DNA of 64,000 nucleotides from Pyrenochaeta sp. MPI-SDFR-AT-0127. Lineage: Eukaryota > Ascomycota > Dothideomycetes > Pleosporales > Cucurbitariaceae. This document shows positions 44,301 through 57,957 of this stretch, one piece after another (positions within the stretch are counted from its first letter, which is position 1; each line of letters opens with the position of its first letter). The translations under genes were made by a program, and so were the position numbers. The notes beneath the pieces are model-generated. The model searched no databases, had not been told where the DNA came from, and worked only from the letters and a program-made list of their open reading frames with translations. The stretch is taken from NCBI GenBank assembly GCA_020747015.1, contig JAGTJM010000033.1, forward strand, positions 248,001 through 312,000. Direction: 5' to 3'.

Positions 44301-45282
44301 GATTCTCCTCTACGCTCGCTCATGCGGCAGGAGATTGAATTACGAGGACGTCCATAACAGCGCGCTCCACAATATCATGGAGCTCTCTAGGCTAAAACTT
44401 GTTGATTATTGTAAGATTTGATACTTTAAGTTCACATCCAAAATAAGAACACTATCCATTTGCGTTTCCCATGTGTCTAGATCGCACTGTATGTGATTCA
44501 CACGTTACCACCTGGCAATCATAATCTCCGCTTGCTATACTCACGAAAACCGTAGATGTTCGGCGACCATCGTATCATCATGTGGACGGGGATCGCTAGC
44601 GCAAAACAAAGTTTCGCAATCAACATTAGCCAACTGCACTGATAATTTTTGAAAATGTCTGAAGATGCCAGTCCAGCAATCAGACCGAACGGAAAAGGTT
44701 CCTTTTTCATACTGTAAAGGATCGGACTCCGTATGGAAAGCCATGCTCCGTGAAAGACAGACCAAAGTCGGCTAGCTACGGTAGGATTGAGATGCTGGTA
44801 CGATTAGCGCAATAGCAGACCGCTCTAAAATAGAAAATAATTTACCCGCCGACGCTAAATCATCCTTAGTCAATGTGCGAATCCTCAGATTCTAACAGGA
44901 ACAGCTATCAGAAAATCAGGCTGCCGTGAATTGCATGTGATGTCTCATTTACGTCTGACATTTTTCAGGAGGGGGTCAAAAAGGCGGCGAGTGGTCGGAG
45001 AACAGCTGAGCTTAGCAAAGCTCCCGGTCGTGCCAGTCATCATATTACATGCGTACGGCACAGAAACCGGGGTCTACGCCTCTAAGATGTCTCTGAGTCG
45101 AGAAAATCAGCCTTGCTTCATAGGTCCATGACGCTTGTGATTATCTTCCAGTGAGTCGGTCGGCTACTGATACAAGTTTGTAGGCGTTATAGGAGACTTT
45201 CATTTCCCTTGCAGTGAACGAGGGCAGCTTTTCGTTTTACCTCCTCAAAAAATGTATTAAGATACTACGCAACCAATTCACT
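44301..45282. promoter_or_regulatory. Upstream region of the PKS gene
   Basis: Nearly 1 kb without a supported gene; minus frames near 44519-44765 are not convincing. No transcription-factor site was identified. Confidence 0.4.
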
Positions 45283-48200
45283 ATGTCTGCAAGCCATCTG
45301 CATCCTCTTGACGCCACAATGCGGGAGCGTGAGCCACGACATGAACCAGTCGCCATTGTTGGCATGGGTAAGTCCTCCTACAGGAGTTGGACCTACGTCA
45401 AAAGCTTAGTACTGACTCGTGAACAGCATGCCGCCTGCCAGGGGATATTCAATCACCATCCGACTTCTGGCAGGCTCTCATCGAGGGGCGATCTGGACGG
45501 GGTGACATACCAGTTTCCCGCTTCAACAAAGATGCTTTCCATAATTCTAACTCCCGAATACCTGGAAGCGTCAACGGTGCGCAGGGTCACTTCATCAGTA
45601 ACGATATCAGACTCTTCGACAATGACTTCTTTGGAATCAACAACCTCGAGGCCACTTATATGGATCCACAACAACGGCAGCTTCTAGAAGTATCATTTGA
45701 ATGCTTCGAGTCAGCAGGTATAACGCTTCCACAAGCTGCAGGGGCAAATATCGGATGCTATGTGGCAAATTTCACAACGGACTACTCCATAATTCAGTCC
45801 AAGGATCCCGAGCTGTTTCACCGGTACAGTGGAACAGGCATGGGCACTGCGATTCTCGCAAATCGTCTTAGTCATGCTTTCGATCTCAAAGGTCCCAGCG
45901 TGACGCTTGACACGGCGTGCTCGTCTTCAGTATATGCATTGCATCTCGCGTGTTCGGCGTTAAGGAACGGTGAGTGCGACGGTGCGCTTGTTGGTGGCGC
46001 GAATCTGATTCAGACACCTGAGCCATACATTGGGGCAGTAAAAGCCGGGCTCACGAGCGGAACTTCGACGTGCCATACATTCGATACAGCAGCAGACGGC
46101 TATGCGCGTGCCGAAGGTGTCGGGGTGCTGATGCTTAAGAGACTGAGCGATGCAATCAAATCAGGCGATTCAATACGGTCCGTTATTCGCGGCACAGCTG
46201 TAAACAGCAATGGAAGGACGAACGGCATCTCTCTTCCAAGTGCCGATGGACAAGAATCTGTGATTCGACAAGCATACTTGAGCGCTGGGATTTCTCCAGA
46301 TGAAACGGATTACATCGAAGCGCATGGTACTGGCACCGAAGTTGGGGACGGAATTGAAGTGGAAGCCTTCTCGCGTGTAATTCGTCATCGAACCAGAAGA
46401 CCTATGCTAATAGGCGGTGTTAAAACAAACCTTGGACATACAGAAGCGGTGAGTGGTATCGCAAGTATCATCAAGGTCTCTCTCGCATTAGAGAGAGGTA
46501 TTATTCCAAAGACAATCGGAATCACCAACTTAAATCCAAAGCTACGTCTGGAGGAACGGAATGTGCAAGTGGTCACCGAGAACGTGCCATGGCCTAAGTC
46601 GGCGTGTCCAAGAGCTAGTGTAAATTCGTTCGGCTATGGGGGGTCGAATGGACATGTCATTCTCGAAGCATTCGTGCAATCAAAACCGATTATTCAAGAA
46701 AAGGAATTCAATGCAGAAGGACTTTTCGTGATTCCAATCTCAGCAAAGACAACTCAAGCACTGGATGCCCGTCTTCTCGATTTGAACGAGCGTTTTTCGC
46801 ACCACCGACTTGACCTAGACGACATCGCTCACACATTGAGTTGCAGAAGAACACTTTTACCACAGCGCAGTTTCTTTATTGCCTCTACAGAAACACTGAC
46901 AACCAAAATTTCCACGTCGTCGATAAGGACACACTCAGCGAGTACGGATGCTGAGCGACAACCACGTATTATGTTTGCTTTTACGGGCCAGGGAGCACAG
47001 TGGGTTGGCATGGGCAAATCACTCATTGAGAATTACTCAGTTTTTGAGGCAACTATCCTCAGAATTGACATTCATCTGGCATCACTTGAGCCGCCTCCAC
47101 CTTGGACGATGTACGAAATCCTCACAAACACTAGCAATAAAGCAAATATCAACGATGCTTCAGTGGCCCAGCCTAGTTGTACTGCACTCCAAATTGGGCT
47201 GATAGAGGTGTTGAAATTGCTTGGTATCACTCCCGAAGTGGTGGTGGGGCATTCTTCGGGAGAGATAGCAGCCGCATTTGCTGCTGGCTTTCTTTCCGCA
47301 GAGGAAGCCATGACTGTAGCATATTACCGGGGTTTGGCGGTTTCGCAAATCTGTTCGCACGGTGCGATGGCTGCAATTGGAAGTAGTGAGAAGATCGTCC
47401 AGGAGTATATGAACGACGTTGGATGTGGGAGTGAAGTGGAGGTCGCCTGCGTCAATAGCCCGTCAAGTGTTACAATTAGCGGGAACGCGCCGTCTGTCCA
47501 GCGCTTCGTTGACTACGTTGCTGCGCAAGGAGTTTTTGCTAGGATGCTGAAAACAGATGGCAAAGCATATCACTCGAGTCATATGGTGCCCGCTGGAGAG
47601 TATTATGAATTGCTCTTATATCGTGCACTAACTGAGCACAATACGCTGTCGCAGGAGGGTGGTCCGCGAATGGTCTCATCAGTCGAACCAGGCATGATCA
47701 GCAGTGCAATTGCTTCAACTCCTTCATACTGGCGACAAAATCTCGAGTCCCAGGTCTCTTTCGATACCGCTATGCACCTTGCTCTGGACTCCCGGCAGTG
47801 TGCCGTTATCGAAATCGGGCCGCATAGCGCACTGAAAGGTCCCATCAGCGAAATATTGAGAGGGAAAGACAACCAAGGATCCTTTTATCTGCCAACAGCT
47901 ATTCGTAGCCAAGGTTCTGCACTCGCCATTCTTGAACTCGTTGGCCATCTGTTCCTGCATGGCATCACTCGCCCCATTCAAATTCTCAACTCCGCAAACC
48001 CACCTCTAGGCCTATCTTCACCACACACTCGAACCCGCAAATTCATCTCAGATCTTGCACCATACAAGTGGCACTACGGTCTACCACTCTGGAGCGAGAG
48101 TCGTATGAGCACTGAATATCGCCACCGCATCCACGCACGACACGAGTTGCTTGGATCTCGTGTGCCTGGGGGTAGTGGTGAGACGCTCACATGGAGAAGT

Positions 48201-51200
48201 ATGCTGAAGGTCGATGATGTGCAGTGGTTACAGGATCATAAACTGAATGAAACGATTGTATTCCCTGCCGCGGGGTATTTGGCCATGGCTCTTGAAGCCT
48301 TTCAACAATCCATGGGAGAGAAGCTACAGGGTCAAGACATCGCAATAAGAAAGGTAAAATTCATGAACATGATTACGTTCACAAGCAGGTCTGTACCTGT
48401 GGAGATATTCACCGAGCTATGCAAAGAACGCAATTCGCTGGTTTCGATTTCGTCTTCGCGATGGCTCTTCACAATATCAAGCTTCGAAGCGGACATTTCG
48501 ACAGTACATGCCCGCGGTATCATTATGGCGCAAGACAGTGCTTTGGATGAATCTAAGCCCGACATGACCGATACATTCTCAGGAGAATTCTTAGATACAG
48601 ATCGATGGTACCGCCAAATGAACACCGAAGGTCTTAGCTTTGGTCCCTCTTTCCAACGATTGAGGGACATTCAACATGATGTTCACAAGCAAACCAAAGT
48701 TTCGTTTGCGAGTGTCGCTGATTATTCTTCCGATACTCACCAAGGAACTTCCTATGTAGTGCATCCAACCATCATGGACGCTATGTTTCAGGCAGCCATT
48801 ATCTCAACGGCTGCCGGCACTCCAGACCGACTTAGAGGGAAGATCCCTGTTTCGCTAGAAACTATCATATTTCGAGGAGTCACTACAAATCATGAGAAAG
48901 GCCATATTCAGGCGTCCTCAGTCTTTCAAGGGCCTCAGACGGCCATTTCTCAGGTTCGCCTCACGAGCGCAAACGGTCGTCTTGTTCAAGTTCGGAATTT
49001 ACAGATCGTCCCTTGGCAAAAGCCACACTTGAAATTTCAAAGAGAAGAACGTCAAGTGCATACAGAGACCGTCTGGAAACCAAGCATTACTCATCTTGTT
49101 TCCCTCGAGCCGGAAGCAGTGAAAGAGGTGATTACCAAGATGACTGCAGCTTATGGCACATTATTTTCAACCCCCAGTACTGCGAGCATGGCAGCTTTGG
49201 CTTTGCTCTATTGCCACAAATGTCCTGGGAAGCTCGAGATTCTCCATATGAATGCAGAACAAAGAACAGATGTCGACGCAATGTTGACTGTATTTCGAGC
49301 ACGGCATCCCTTAAAACTTGCACGATCGTATTATTCAGGCAACTACTACGGCAAAGATCTTAGTATCTCCAACGCTCTTGATGGATCTCTGTATGCTGAA
49401 GATGACCCTAAATGGGATATTATCATGGTATCCTCACTGTCAGACTTCAACAATGACCTTTGGGAGATCCTTGCAAGGAGGATGCGCAAACTTGGAATTA
49501 TGATAGCTGTGGCGAATGATGAGACGCTACCACAGCTTGAAGAACAGTTTTCAGTTCAACAGGTGATCCGAACAGGTGCTAAATTCTTAGTTATCGCAAT
49601 CTTAAAAGAAGACATATATTCTAACGGCGTGAGCAAACCGCCAATGGTGCTTCTTGTAAACAACTCTACAAATTTCTACTCTAACTTCATGCTAATAAAC
49701 GCATAGAAATCCCGAGATACCCCAACAGGCTTCCTTACTAAGGACTCCCTCACGCACCTGGAAGAGCAACTCTGTTCCGACATTCAAATAATGGATCTTG
49801 AAGACATGGCAGATGAAGCCATCAACATGCAAACTGTCATCATCAGTGCAGTCGAGATACACGCACCTTTGCTCAGTGGCATCTCCGAAGACAATTTCAT
49901 GCGCCTGAAGCAGCTGTTGAAGCGTGCTGGGACTGTGATCTGGCTTCAGGTTAGCCCAGAACCAAACGAACCAACCGAGGAGACACCAACCCTCGGCCTC
50001 ACAGAGGGTTTGGCTCGAACGCTTGTCCTTGAATACCCTAATTTGAAATTCACCATCTTTGAAATTGGCCAAGAACGCTGTATTGGGATGTTTGACATTG
50101 CTTTAGCGTTTATTGTGCACGAAGTTACACACGTCGAAGTCCCAGAGCCAAAGTACATGCTAAAAGACGATGTTCTCCTCATTCCGCGTTTCTATCCGGT
50201 TGAGGCTCTTAATGACCGATTCAACAATGGAATTTTGAGGAGACCAGTGGAAAAACAGCTTGGCATCGTCGGAAGATGTCAATTACATATTGAAGCTCCT
50301 GGCGCCTTCGCAACGTTAGCCTTCACGCCGAAGGAAGGTGCAAATACAGAATTACAACCGACACACGTGGAGATACGCATACAGGCGGTAGGCATCAATG
50401 CCAAAGATTACTACTCGCTCAAGGGAGGCGTAAATACTAAGAATTCGACATGCTCGCTCGACTTCTCAGGTGTAATAACCGACGTCGGATGCGCAGTCTC
50501 ATCTTTTCGTCCTGGAGACCGCGTGGTTGGCATGGCACCTAACCATTTCGAGACTTACATACAAGTTCCAGAGTGGTCATGTGTCAAGCTAGAACACAAT
50601 GAGGATCTAGTAGAAATGGCGACACTCCCTATCGTCTTCGCGACAGCGCTATATGCACTTCGTTACCGGGCGCAGCTAAAACCCGGAGATACCGTCCTCA
50701 TCCACTCAGCTGCTGGTGGAGCGGGTATAGCCGCCCTTCAGGTTGCGAAACTTTGCGGTGCGCAAATATTCGCAACTGTTGGTACAGAAGCCAAAAAAGA
50801 CTTCCTCATTTCTGAGCATAATATCCCTCGAGACCGCATCTTCTCATCTCGACAAGCAGACTTCCTGTCCGGCATTATGAAGTTGACCAATGGTGCTGGC
50901 GTAGATGTGGTATTCAATTCTCTTACTGGTGATTTATTGCGTGCCAGTTGGGCCGCTTGCGCAGATTTTGGGCGATTTGTTGATGTGTCGAAGCGGGATT
51001 GCATTGATGGAGGGGCACTAGATATGGAACCTTTTAGTAGAGGAGCAACTTATCATGCGTTTGATCTTGCGGATTTGTACTATTCTAAGAAGAAGGCAAT
51101 GAATATGCTTTGGTCTAAGTAAGTGGCTGATTGATATTGGATTGATATGGATTACTGACATACATACAAGGCTGCTGGAACAAGCTATAAACCTGGTACG

Positions 51201-52651
51201 GAGTGGAGCTGTTAGGTCTATCTCACCTGTGGAATTATTCGACATTACACAAGTCTCAGAAGCATTCCAGCGATTTGGCAATCCCTCGCGCATTGGTAAA
51301 ATAGTTGTGTCTCTCGCAAATGTAAACGCAAAAATAATGGTATGTATCATTTCTTTGGTTCAAGCGTCCGACCGCTAATCGTAGAAGTATCTACCAGAGA
51401 AATACGAGACAAAACTTGACAAAAATAAGACATACCTCCTTGTGGGTTGTCTGGGCGGGCTTGGGCGAACGATATCTAGCTGGATGATTGACCGTGGGGC
51501 ACGGAACATTACGTTCCTGAATCGATCAGGCATTTCGAAAGCTGCTGCTGCATCGCACGTCCAATGCATTCAGAAGCGCGGGGTACACGTGGAGGTCATT
51601 CAAGGTGATGTAGCTTCTTTGGAAGATGTGGGGCGTGCTTTGGCGCAAAGTAAGAGTCCTATCGGGGGAGTAGTGCACGCCGCAATGAAGTTGGACGTAA
51701 GTTATCCTCATATCTTGTACATGCCTCTTAAAGAACTAAGTTTCTCATTAGGAATCTCTTTTTGAGCAAATGACGCTTACACAATGGAACGCTTGCCTGG
51801 CGCCAAAGGTTAAAGGGGCCTGGAACCTGCATCAAGCTCTCCTCTCCTCACAATCAGCGCCTGACTTCTTCCTCATGACCTCTTCAGTGGCTGGCACAGT
51901 TGGCCTGGTCACCGAAAGCAACTATACAGCCGCAAATGCGTACCTTGATGCATTTGCACGATATAGACGTGGCGTTGGACTACCTGCAACCTCTATAGCT
52001 CTGGGTTGCATATCCGATGTAGGCTACCTCCACGAAAACCCTGAAGTTGAGAAGATGTTGCTGCGAAAAGGTATTATGGCGTACAATGCAGAAGAGGTGT
52101 TGCAGATCATTGACTCGGCAATCTCCCCTCCAAGTGAGATGCTATCACCACATGGTTCCCAAGAGGGGTCGAACATAATTGTTGGTCTTGAGGTCGAAGG
52201 CTTGCAGCGTGCGCGAAATCAACAGGGAGGAATTTACGACGACCCACGTGCTGGTATCATCTCGAACAAACTATCGCTTCGAGTAGAGGTGGGCCAGAAT
52301 GATGGTCATTCCACAAGAAACGGAGTCGACGACATCTGTCCAAGGCAAGAACTGGCAAATGTACTCTCAGAAGCTCCACCCTGCGCTGAAGCTGGAACAG
52401 AGAAGGTCAGGGCTGTTATACAAACGTGTCTGCTGCGAATCCTAGCCGGATTGCTTCTCCTTCCAGAAGTAAAAATGGACCCAATACGGCGACTTGGTGA
52501 TTATGGAATGGACTCTATGTTGGGTGCCGAGTACCGCTCGACGCTTTCAAAACAGATTGGGGTTGACGTCCCGATCGCAGTATTGCTTGACGCTAAGATG
52601 GACCTTGAGCAACTGAGCCGCTTTGTTGAAAGATTATTAGTTAAGGTGTAA
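45283..52651 (+). CDS. Highly reducing type I polyketide synthase (KS-AT-DH-ER-KR-ACP)
   Basis: Six exons (45283-45367, 45427-49655, 49707-51119, 51172-51339, 51385-51696, 51752-52651; introns 45-59 nt) encode 2368 aa. KS: GMACRLPG made across the first splice, Cys ~193 in DTACSSS, His ~328 in EAHGTGT, His ~366 in KTNLGH. AT: FTGQGAQW ~548 and Ser ~638 in GHSSGE. DH: His ~966 (WLQDHKLNETIVFPAAGY) and HPTIMDAMFQ. The region ~1220-1500 is short and lacks methyltransferase SAM motifs. ER: HSAAGGAGIAALQVAK ~1769. KR: LVGCLGGLGRT ~1982, with MTSSVAG and SNYTAANAYLDA. ACP: Ser ~2322 in YGMDSM. No thioesterase or release domain, so release needs another protein. All key residues are present, so a functional enzyme making a fully reducible, non-C-methylated chain is expected. 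Confidence 0.95.
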
Positions 52652-53121
52652 ATGAATTGATAGGCTAGTTGAATTTGCACAAATCTGGCTATGCGAGTAC
52701 TGAGGTCTCTGCTGCATGAACACAGAAGAGGGGTTTTCGACGGGTCTCGTGTAGTGCCGTCCGTTGAGAGAATTGTGGAGTGCGCATAGACAAAGACCGG
52801 AGGCATGCAATCCGTGTCAGGTTCAAACACTATCCTGTGGAAAAAGGAATCTTTCAGGGCGAAATTAGTACATGGAATGTAGAAAGCGCATCGATTGAGT
52901 AACAATTCAGGATCTGTCTAGAGAGGCGATTGGGACATGTCAGGTCGATCAAGACCAACCACGAAGCAGCACTAGGCATGAAGCCATATGATCATAAGGT
53001 AGTAGTAGAATAGAACGCAGCTAAATATCAAAGCTTAGTACTAACTTTCGGTAATTTACAAAGTCATCGAACAATTTTTGATCGAGACAATCCTATTTCT
53101 CGTCCAAGCAGAGGTACGGGG
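52652..53121. other. Convergent intergenic region
   Basis: 3' flanks of the PKS and cupredoxin genes; nothing recognised. Confidence 0.4.
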
Positions 53122-53892
53122 TTACAAAAACCACGCAGCGACACCGAATACGAATGCTGCAACGCCACTGATTTGGGCTGGCGCACTGAAAGCAGCAGCG
53201 CCAGTTGACGAAGGGGATGGGGTGGCAGCAGCCGATGCGGTTCCTGATGCCGCTCGAGATGTAGTTGCTTGGGCAGATGACGCAGCTCCGGACGCACTAT
53301 AAAATGTCAACTTGTTTCAGCCACAAGAGAGCGGATCATCACTTACGAGGCGGTTGGAGAAGCGCTACCACTGGCAGTCAAAGCAGAAATTTGCGCATCG
53401 TTGAGGAGTTGTCCACCGCGTACTTCACTTGGGGTTTGACTATCCGCATTCCTTGCCGCGCTTGCGTACGCGCTAAGTCCCTGGGTTCCATCCGCGCTGT
53501 ACTTGTCAGCTGCATCACAGTGGGTAGAATTTCGTGCGCTCAATCGCTTACTTGACATTGATGCCGCCCACCATGCCATTTTGGCAATGGCCCCTGACGG
53601 TGCAGTAGAAGAAGATTGGATCCGTGCTTGTCACGTTTACCACAAACTTCTTCTGCCCATTGTCCGAGCCACCGTAGCCGCCAGAGTAGAAACCGTTATC
53701 CGAAGCCCGGCACGGTGAGCTAAAGGGTCCTTCTGCAACATCGTGGTTGGGATGGAGTTCAAAGACCAGCGTATCGCCTACAGTGGCAGATGTGGTTTCG
53801 GGCGAGAACGCCTGGCCCGGGCCAACCTGGATAGTGTGCACCTCTGCAGCTGCAATGGCAGCGAAGAATGGAAGGAGTGTGGCGTAATGCAT
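53122..53892 (-). CDS. Secreted GPI-type cupredoxin (plastocyanin-like)
   Basis: Exons 53892-53552, 53496-53347 and 53296-53122 (55- and 50-nt introns) encode 221 aa. A signal peptide (MHYATLLPFFAAIAAAEVHT) is followed by a cupredoxin domain to about residue 115. Type-1 copper ligands are visible: a His in ELHPNHDVAEGPFSSPC, then Cys, His and Met in IFFYCTVRGHCQNGM. An Ala/Ser/Thr-rich linker follows, and a hydrophobic end (ISGVAAFVFGVAAWFL) fits a GPI-anchor signal. These are the fungal extracellular Ser-rich cupredoxins found on the cell wall. Its place just 3' of the PKS may be incidental; no catalytic role in synthesis is known for the family. Confidence 0.88.
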
Positions 53893-56328
53893 CGCGAGTG
53901 GTATTTGTTGATTGGTTGTTTGGAGGAATATATGTTAGATTAAGCCTTCTCGATGGATTCAACAACGATGGTGTGATGAGAACGATTGAGCATATTTCTG
54001 GGTCCAGAGAAATATTTAAAGTGTGCGCCTCCCTTCGAGAGGCCAATGGCCCCAAGCTCCAGGCGTCGCACAGCCCCCAGACTCCAACCGCATCCGCATT
54101 CTTGGCACATCCATACCTTAGCATCCTGCTTTGTCAACGGAGATTTTTGACCTTCCAGGTCTGGTACCAGTGACAGGTGGCTTGCACAGCCTTCCTGCCA
54201 TGGCGCTATCGAAACGCGCGGTATTCGGTTATTCTTGCGACTACTGTTCGCTTCGAAACATGACGCAAACTGGCCGCACGATACTCCTCTGACCATGGCA
54301 GCCAAGAGGCCGAAAAGGCCGGATATTGGTGAGAATCTCTTTCTTAAGACGCTGAATTTATCTTATCATGTGTGCTCTGCCATGGTCAACCGCTCAACAC
54401 TGGTCCTGCGTTCCTGTTGAACGCAAGATCGACGGGAGTCCTCAGCTGAAAAATGTTGATCGCTGATTTGAGCTGCCCTTTACCCCAACATTCTTGACCT
54501 GCCAGCCCCGCGTTCCTGCATGCAATCCACGGCTCCTGTGTCTTAGCGCCATCCAGGACAATTCGAATGACCGGAATAATTACCGACGAGGCTGGGAGTG
54601 ACAGGGCCAAGTGTCTCCATCCCAAGACGCCGACGCCAAAAGTCCGGGTAATATCCAGGAACACATCGTTCCTTGCAAAACGTTCCTCGATTCCAAATAA
54701 TGTCGATGCGACGAGATAACGGTGCCTGTGCCTTACTGGATCGGTCCGAGAACGTAAACCACCCGCGACAAAACAAGCGACCTATCTTCACTTTGAAGCA
54801 ATAATAAATATGCATACGTTTTAGATTATACAATGTTAATCTCGAGTTAGACACTAAGCCATTGCTGAACCATTGTAACCTTTCCCTACCAAAGCATCAT
54901 AAACTACCAGGCCAACTTTAACTTGGTCTATCTGACTACAAGCCTATCTGAACTTCAATTGACCTTCACTTGATTTTATCAAGCGTCTCGATAGAAGTAC
55001 ATAGCCTCTTGACCCGCTCCCCGCCGCATTCGGCCGATCGTCGGCGCTACTGTTAAACGACGCAGCCTATAGAACGAGCCTTCCCCAGCAAAACCCTCGC
55101 AGTCAGCATTACCAACCATCGAAAAGGCCCAATTTCTTGAGTCGGTATGTGCGTAGCTTGTCCTAAGAAGGTGAATTTCGGATCACACAATGGTGCTTAT
55201 TTTAAAAGTTGATTGGATGACTAATCGCGGCGGAACAACAGCTGCAACGGAGCAAAACGGACTTTCCAGAAATCCTATGTCTGCCCACGCAGTCATAGAG
55301 CTTTGTGGATGATACTGCCTTATTGTTTATCTAACTATGTACGCAAATTCTGGCTCTGATCAAGGAGGTTAAAGTCTTCATATGTGTATTGTGGCTCGTT
55401 CCATTTAGGGTGATAGTTCACATCTCAGCCATTGCACCTTGTCAAACCATCAGTCTGCGTAGACATTTGAATCTCGGGCCCGGACAGTAGAACGACCGGT
55501 TCAGCTTGACTTCTCAGTTTTTGAAGCAATAAGAGATTAGGGTCGAAGAGACCCAGAGTTTCTCTTAAGTGACGACGCGCTGCATTGCTTTACGCGTCGA
55601 TCAATATAATTAGCGCATTCAACTGTGGTATTGGCAAAATACTAGAACGATATAAAATCACACGCTTCTTGTGAGTGACTGTAGCTGAATGGTATTCTGC
55701 TTTGTATGTGCCTTGTTCTATTTAGTTGTACATCAGCTCTTTGTTGAGTCGAACAGCTACTGTGACATGTTATCCCGTTCACTTAGGAAACTTAAGTAGC
55801 ATCTGCAAGATCCTTTCATGATACATGACCGTGCATATGCTTTTATTTTGATCGACTGTTCGCGTACCTGTCGAGCGGACAGCTTCGACTATAGGAAAAA
55901 GACTACGCCGCACAGCACCCACACCATCGCGTCTTCTAGCCCGCGCCATTTCGCCTATGCGTCGACCCGGGGACCGCACATCTACATCCTCTAAAATCCA
56001 TGCCATACAATGCAAACTTAAACCATTGTTCTAGTAAATGGACTTTAAGCACAGCGTTGGGTTTATTTGGTGCTACAGGGCGTTACGCCAAGCCATAGAG
56101 AACAATGCGCGAATGTCACACTAGAAGTAAGAGGTCAAAGGACTACATACACCCTTTGTACACTAACGTGGTAGTATTAGTCGTAGCTCTTACATATCTA
56201 ACTAGTCTTCGAAGAATCGCTACCTCAATCTATATAAATCAGCTCCTCCCCGACTGCACTCTCTATCCTTTCTTTCCAGCTACTATCTCGTTCCACTTGA
56301 CATCCTAGCAATAGACTTTTTTCCTGAT
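53893..56328. other. Gene-poor stretch, nothing recognised
   Basis: About 2.4 kb with only short, motif-free frames (for example 54386-54854 and 55779-56015 on the minus strand). No RNA gene, repeat pair or TIR was seen. Confidence 0.5.
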
Positions 56329-57429
56329 ATGCCTCTCACAAAAAATGAAGTGTTTATGAAACACTTCGGGGTCTCCGATCGTTCTGCGGCCAGCGATATG
56401 ATTTACGCTGATAATTTCATACCAAGCCCGCCGCTTTCCGAATGGTCAACCCTCCAACTACCATACACAGCTCCCACACATCCCCCAATTCCTTCAATTG
56501 AGCAGATTGACCAGGCAAACAAAGATAGCAGCCTTCGAAGATTTGGATTTTACGAGGTTTGCCGGATTGGTGATTGCGTAGTAAAGAGATCTTCGCACGA
56601 AGTAATTTTACAGGTTAAATGCCCTATACATATTACGCCTACTAGAGAGTGTTTCTAACAATAATAACAGGAAGCCGAGAACATGTTATTCCTTGAGCAA
56701 AATTCTCAAGTTCAGACCGCTAAAGTATACGCTGTTTTCCGCCACCCAGACACCAATACCGGCAAAATCGAAAACTACCTAGTTTCGGAGTACATCCATG
56801 GCGAAACCATGACTGAAGAGCTGTTCAAATCTCTTAGTGTCACAGACCGCAGCATCTTCTGCAGCAGACTCGGGGAGCAACTGAAGTTGCTCAGGTCTGT
56901 CCCACCACCACAACCTGAATACTACGGCCGCATTTACCGCCAAGGATTTCATTATCATCTTAATCTCCTCGACCTCCGTAACCAGAGCATGTGGGGCCCC
57001 TACAACACATACGAGCAGCTTACATTTGCCATGTATGACGCTGCTGAGCTAAGAGAAGCGATCCTCCTCAACACACCAGAATTTTTGCCCGACCAAGTTG
57101 AATTCCTGGCTGAGTTCAAGTCCATCATCAACAGATCCAAAGGCCGAAAGCCTCTCCTTACCCATTTAGATCTAAAATGGGAGAACATTATCGTTCAGCC
57201 TGTCAAAGAGAATGGGGAGGTAATAGATTGGAAAGTTGTTGTGATCGATTGGGATTCGATGGGGTGGCTGCCAGCTTTCATGCAGGAAGCGTCACTCAAT
57301 GAACGCATAGCAATGGAGGATAAGGATGCGAGAAGTGTATTCATTGAACAAATGTCTAATTTGTTCGAGGTTCATTACAAAGAAGAGTTTGAATTCTTCG
57401 CGAATGCCGAAGATTATACGTTCGTCTAG
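56329..57429 (+). CDS. APH-like (aminoglycoside phosphotransferase fold) protein
   Basis: Exons 56329-56613 and 56671-57429 (57-nt intron ending AATAACAG) encode 347 aa. Kinase-like features in order: CRIGDCVVKRSSHEVILQ (the Lys strand), EAENMLFLEQNS (helix C Glu), YLVSEYIHGETMTEEL (hinge), LTHLDLKWENIIV (catalytic HxDxxxxN loop) and VVVIDWDSMGWLP (metal-binding Asp). This is the layout of the APH/choline-kinase superfamily, very expanded in filamentous fungi. A small-molecule phosphotransferase activity is plausible from the motifs, but substrates are unknown. It sits between the PKS and the MFS gene; membership of the cluster is uncertain. Confidence 0.82.
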
Positions 57430-57594
57430 GTTATCAGTCATCTAAACGTGCCATTCAACTTTATCTGAATACCTGCCCATCTCTTTCACCATCTAGAAGC
57501 ACTTCAAGACACAATGGTTACTCAACATGTTTAGTCCGTGATAGAAATGCCTTGTCTTTACAGTATATTACCCTCATTCTTGATCCACGTACCA

Positions 57595-57957
57595 TCATCC
57601 GCAACCACCCAGAAATTTCAGCATTTCGTCAATCCATGTATGGAAGACTGTCTCTTGACAGAGCCCTGTTTTTGTTTGAACAGGTATTTTCAAACATGTA
57701 TCTTCGAGCTTGTCACCTTTATTAAACCCATTACGCTTGTTCGAAGTTCTAAACCATCCTAGCTCCCTGAATTTGGTTCGTGGCGAGTATTGTCGAGTTC
57801 GACATTTCACTATGCCAGTTTTTGGATTTGGATAATAGGAATTGCAAATGTGGTGTTTGTCTATATCGCCAGTGACGTATTGATAAAGATGCAAGGGTTT
57901 ATCTCCGTCTTTTCCCACGTAGACTAGGTGGTGCTCCTCAGTCCGATGTTGCGTCAT
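57595..57957 (-). CDS. Doubtful hypothetical protein, 120 aa
   Basis: An uninterrupted frame starting MTQHRTEEHHLVYVGKDGDK, hydrophilic and Lys/Thr-rich, with five Cys residues (HICNSY, VKCRTR, DTCLK, GLCQE and a final GGCG). No signal peptide or domain recognised. It may be a real lineage-specific gene or a chance frame; there is no supporting context. Confidence 0.25.
   Translation of the reverse strand: MTQHRTEEHHLVYVGKDGDKPLHLYQYVTGDIDKHHICNSYYPNPKTGIVKCRTRQYSPRTKFRELGWFRTSNKRNGFNKGDKLEDTCLKIPVQTKTGLCQETVFHTWIDEMLKFLGGCG

Noticed and set aside
45214..45282. Upstream in-frame extension of the PKS N-terminus
   Set aside because: The added residues are unlike any PKS start; the ATG at 45283 gives the usual spacing to the KS domain.
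49656..49706. In-frame TAG in the PKS that would split it into two genes
   Set aside because: The stop lies inside a 51-nt segment with a GTAAAC donor, CTAAC/CTAAT branch sites and a GCATAG acceptor. Removing it keeps the frame, so it is an intron.
57595..57957. Strong call of a cluster gene between the APH-like and MFS genes
   Set aside because: Only a single 120-codon frame without domain or context; kept as a doubtful entry instead.
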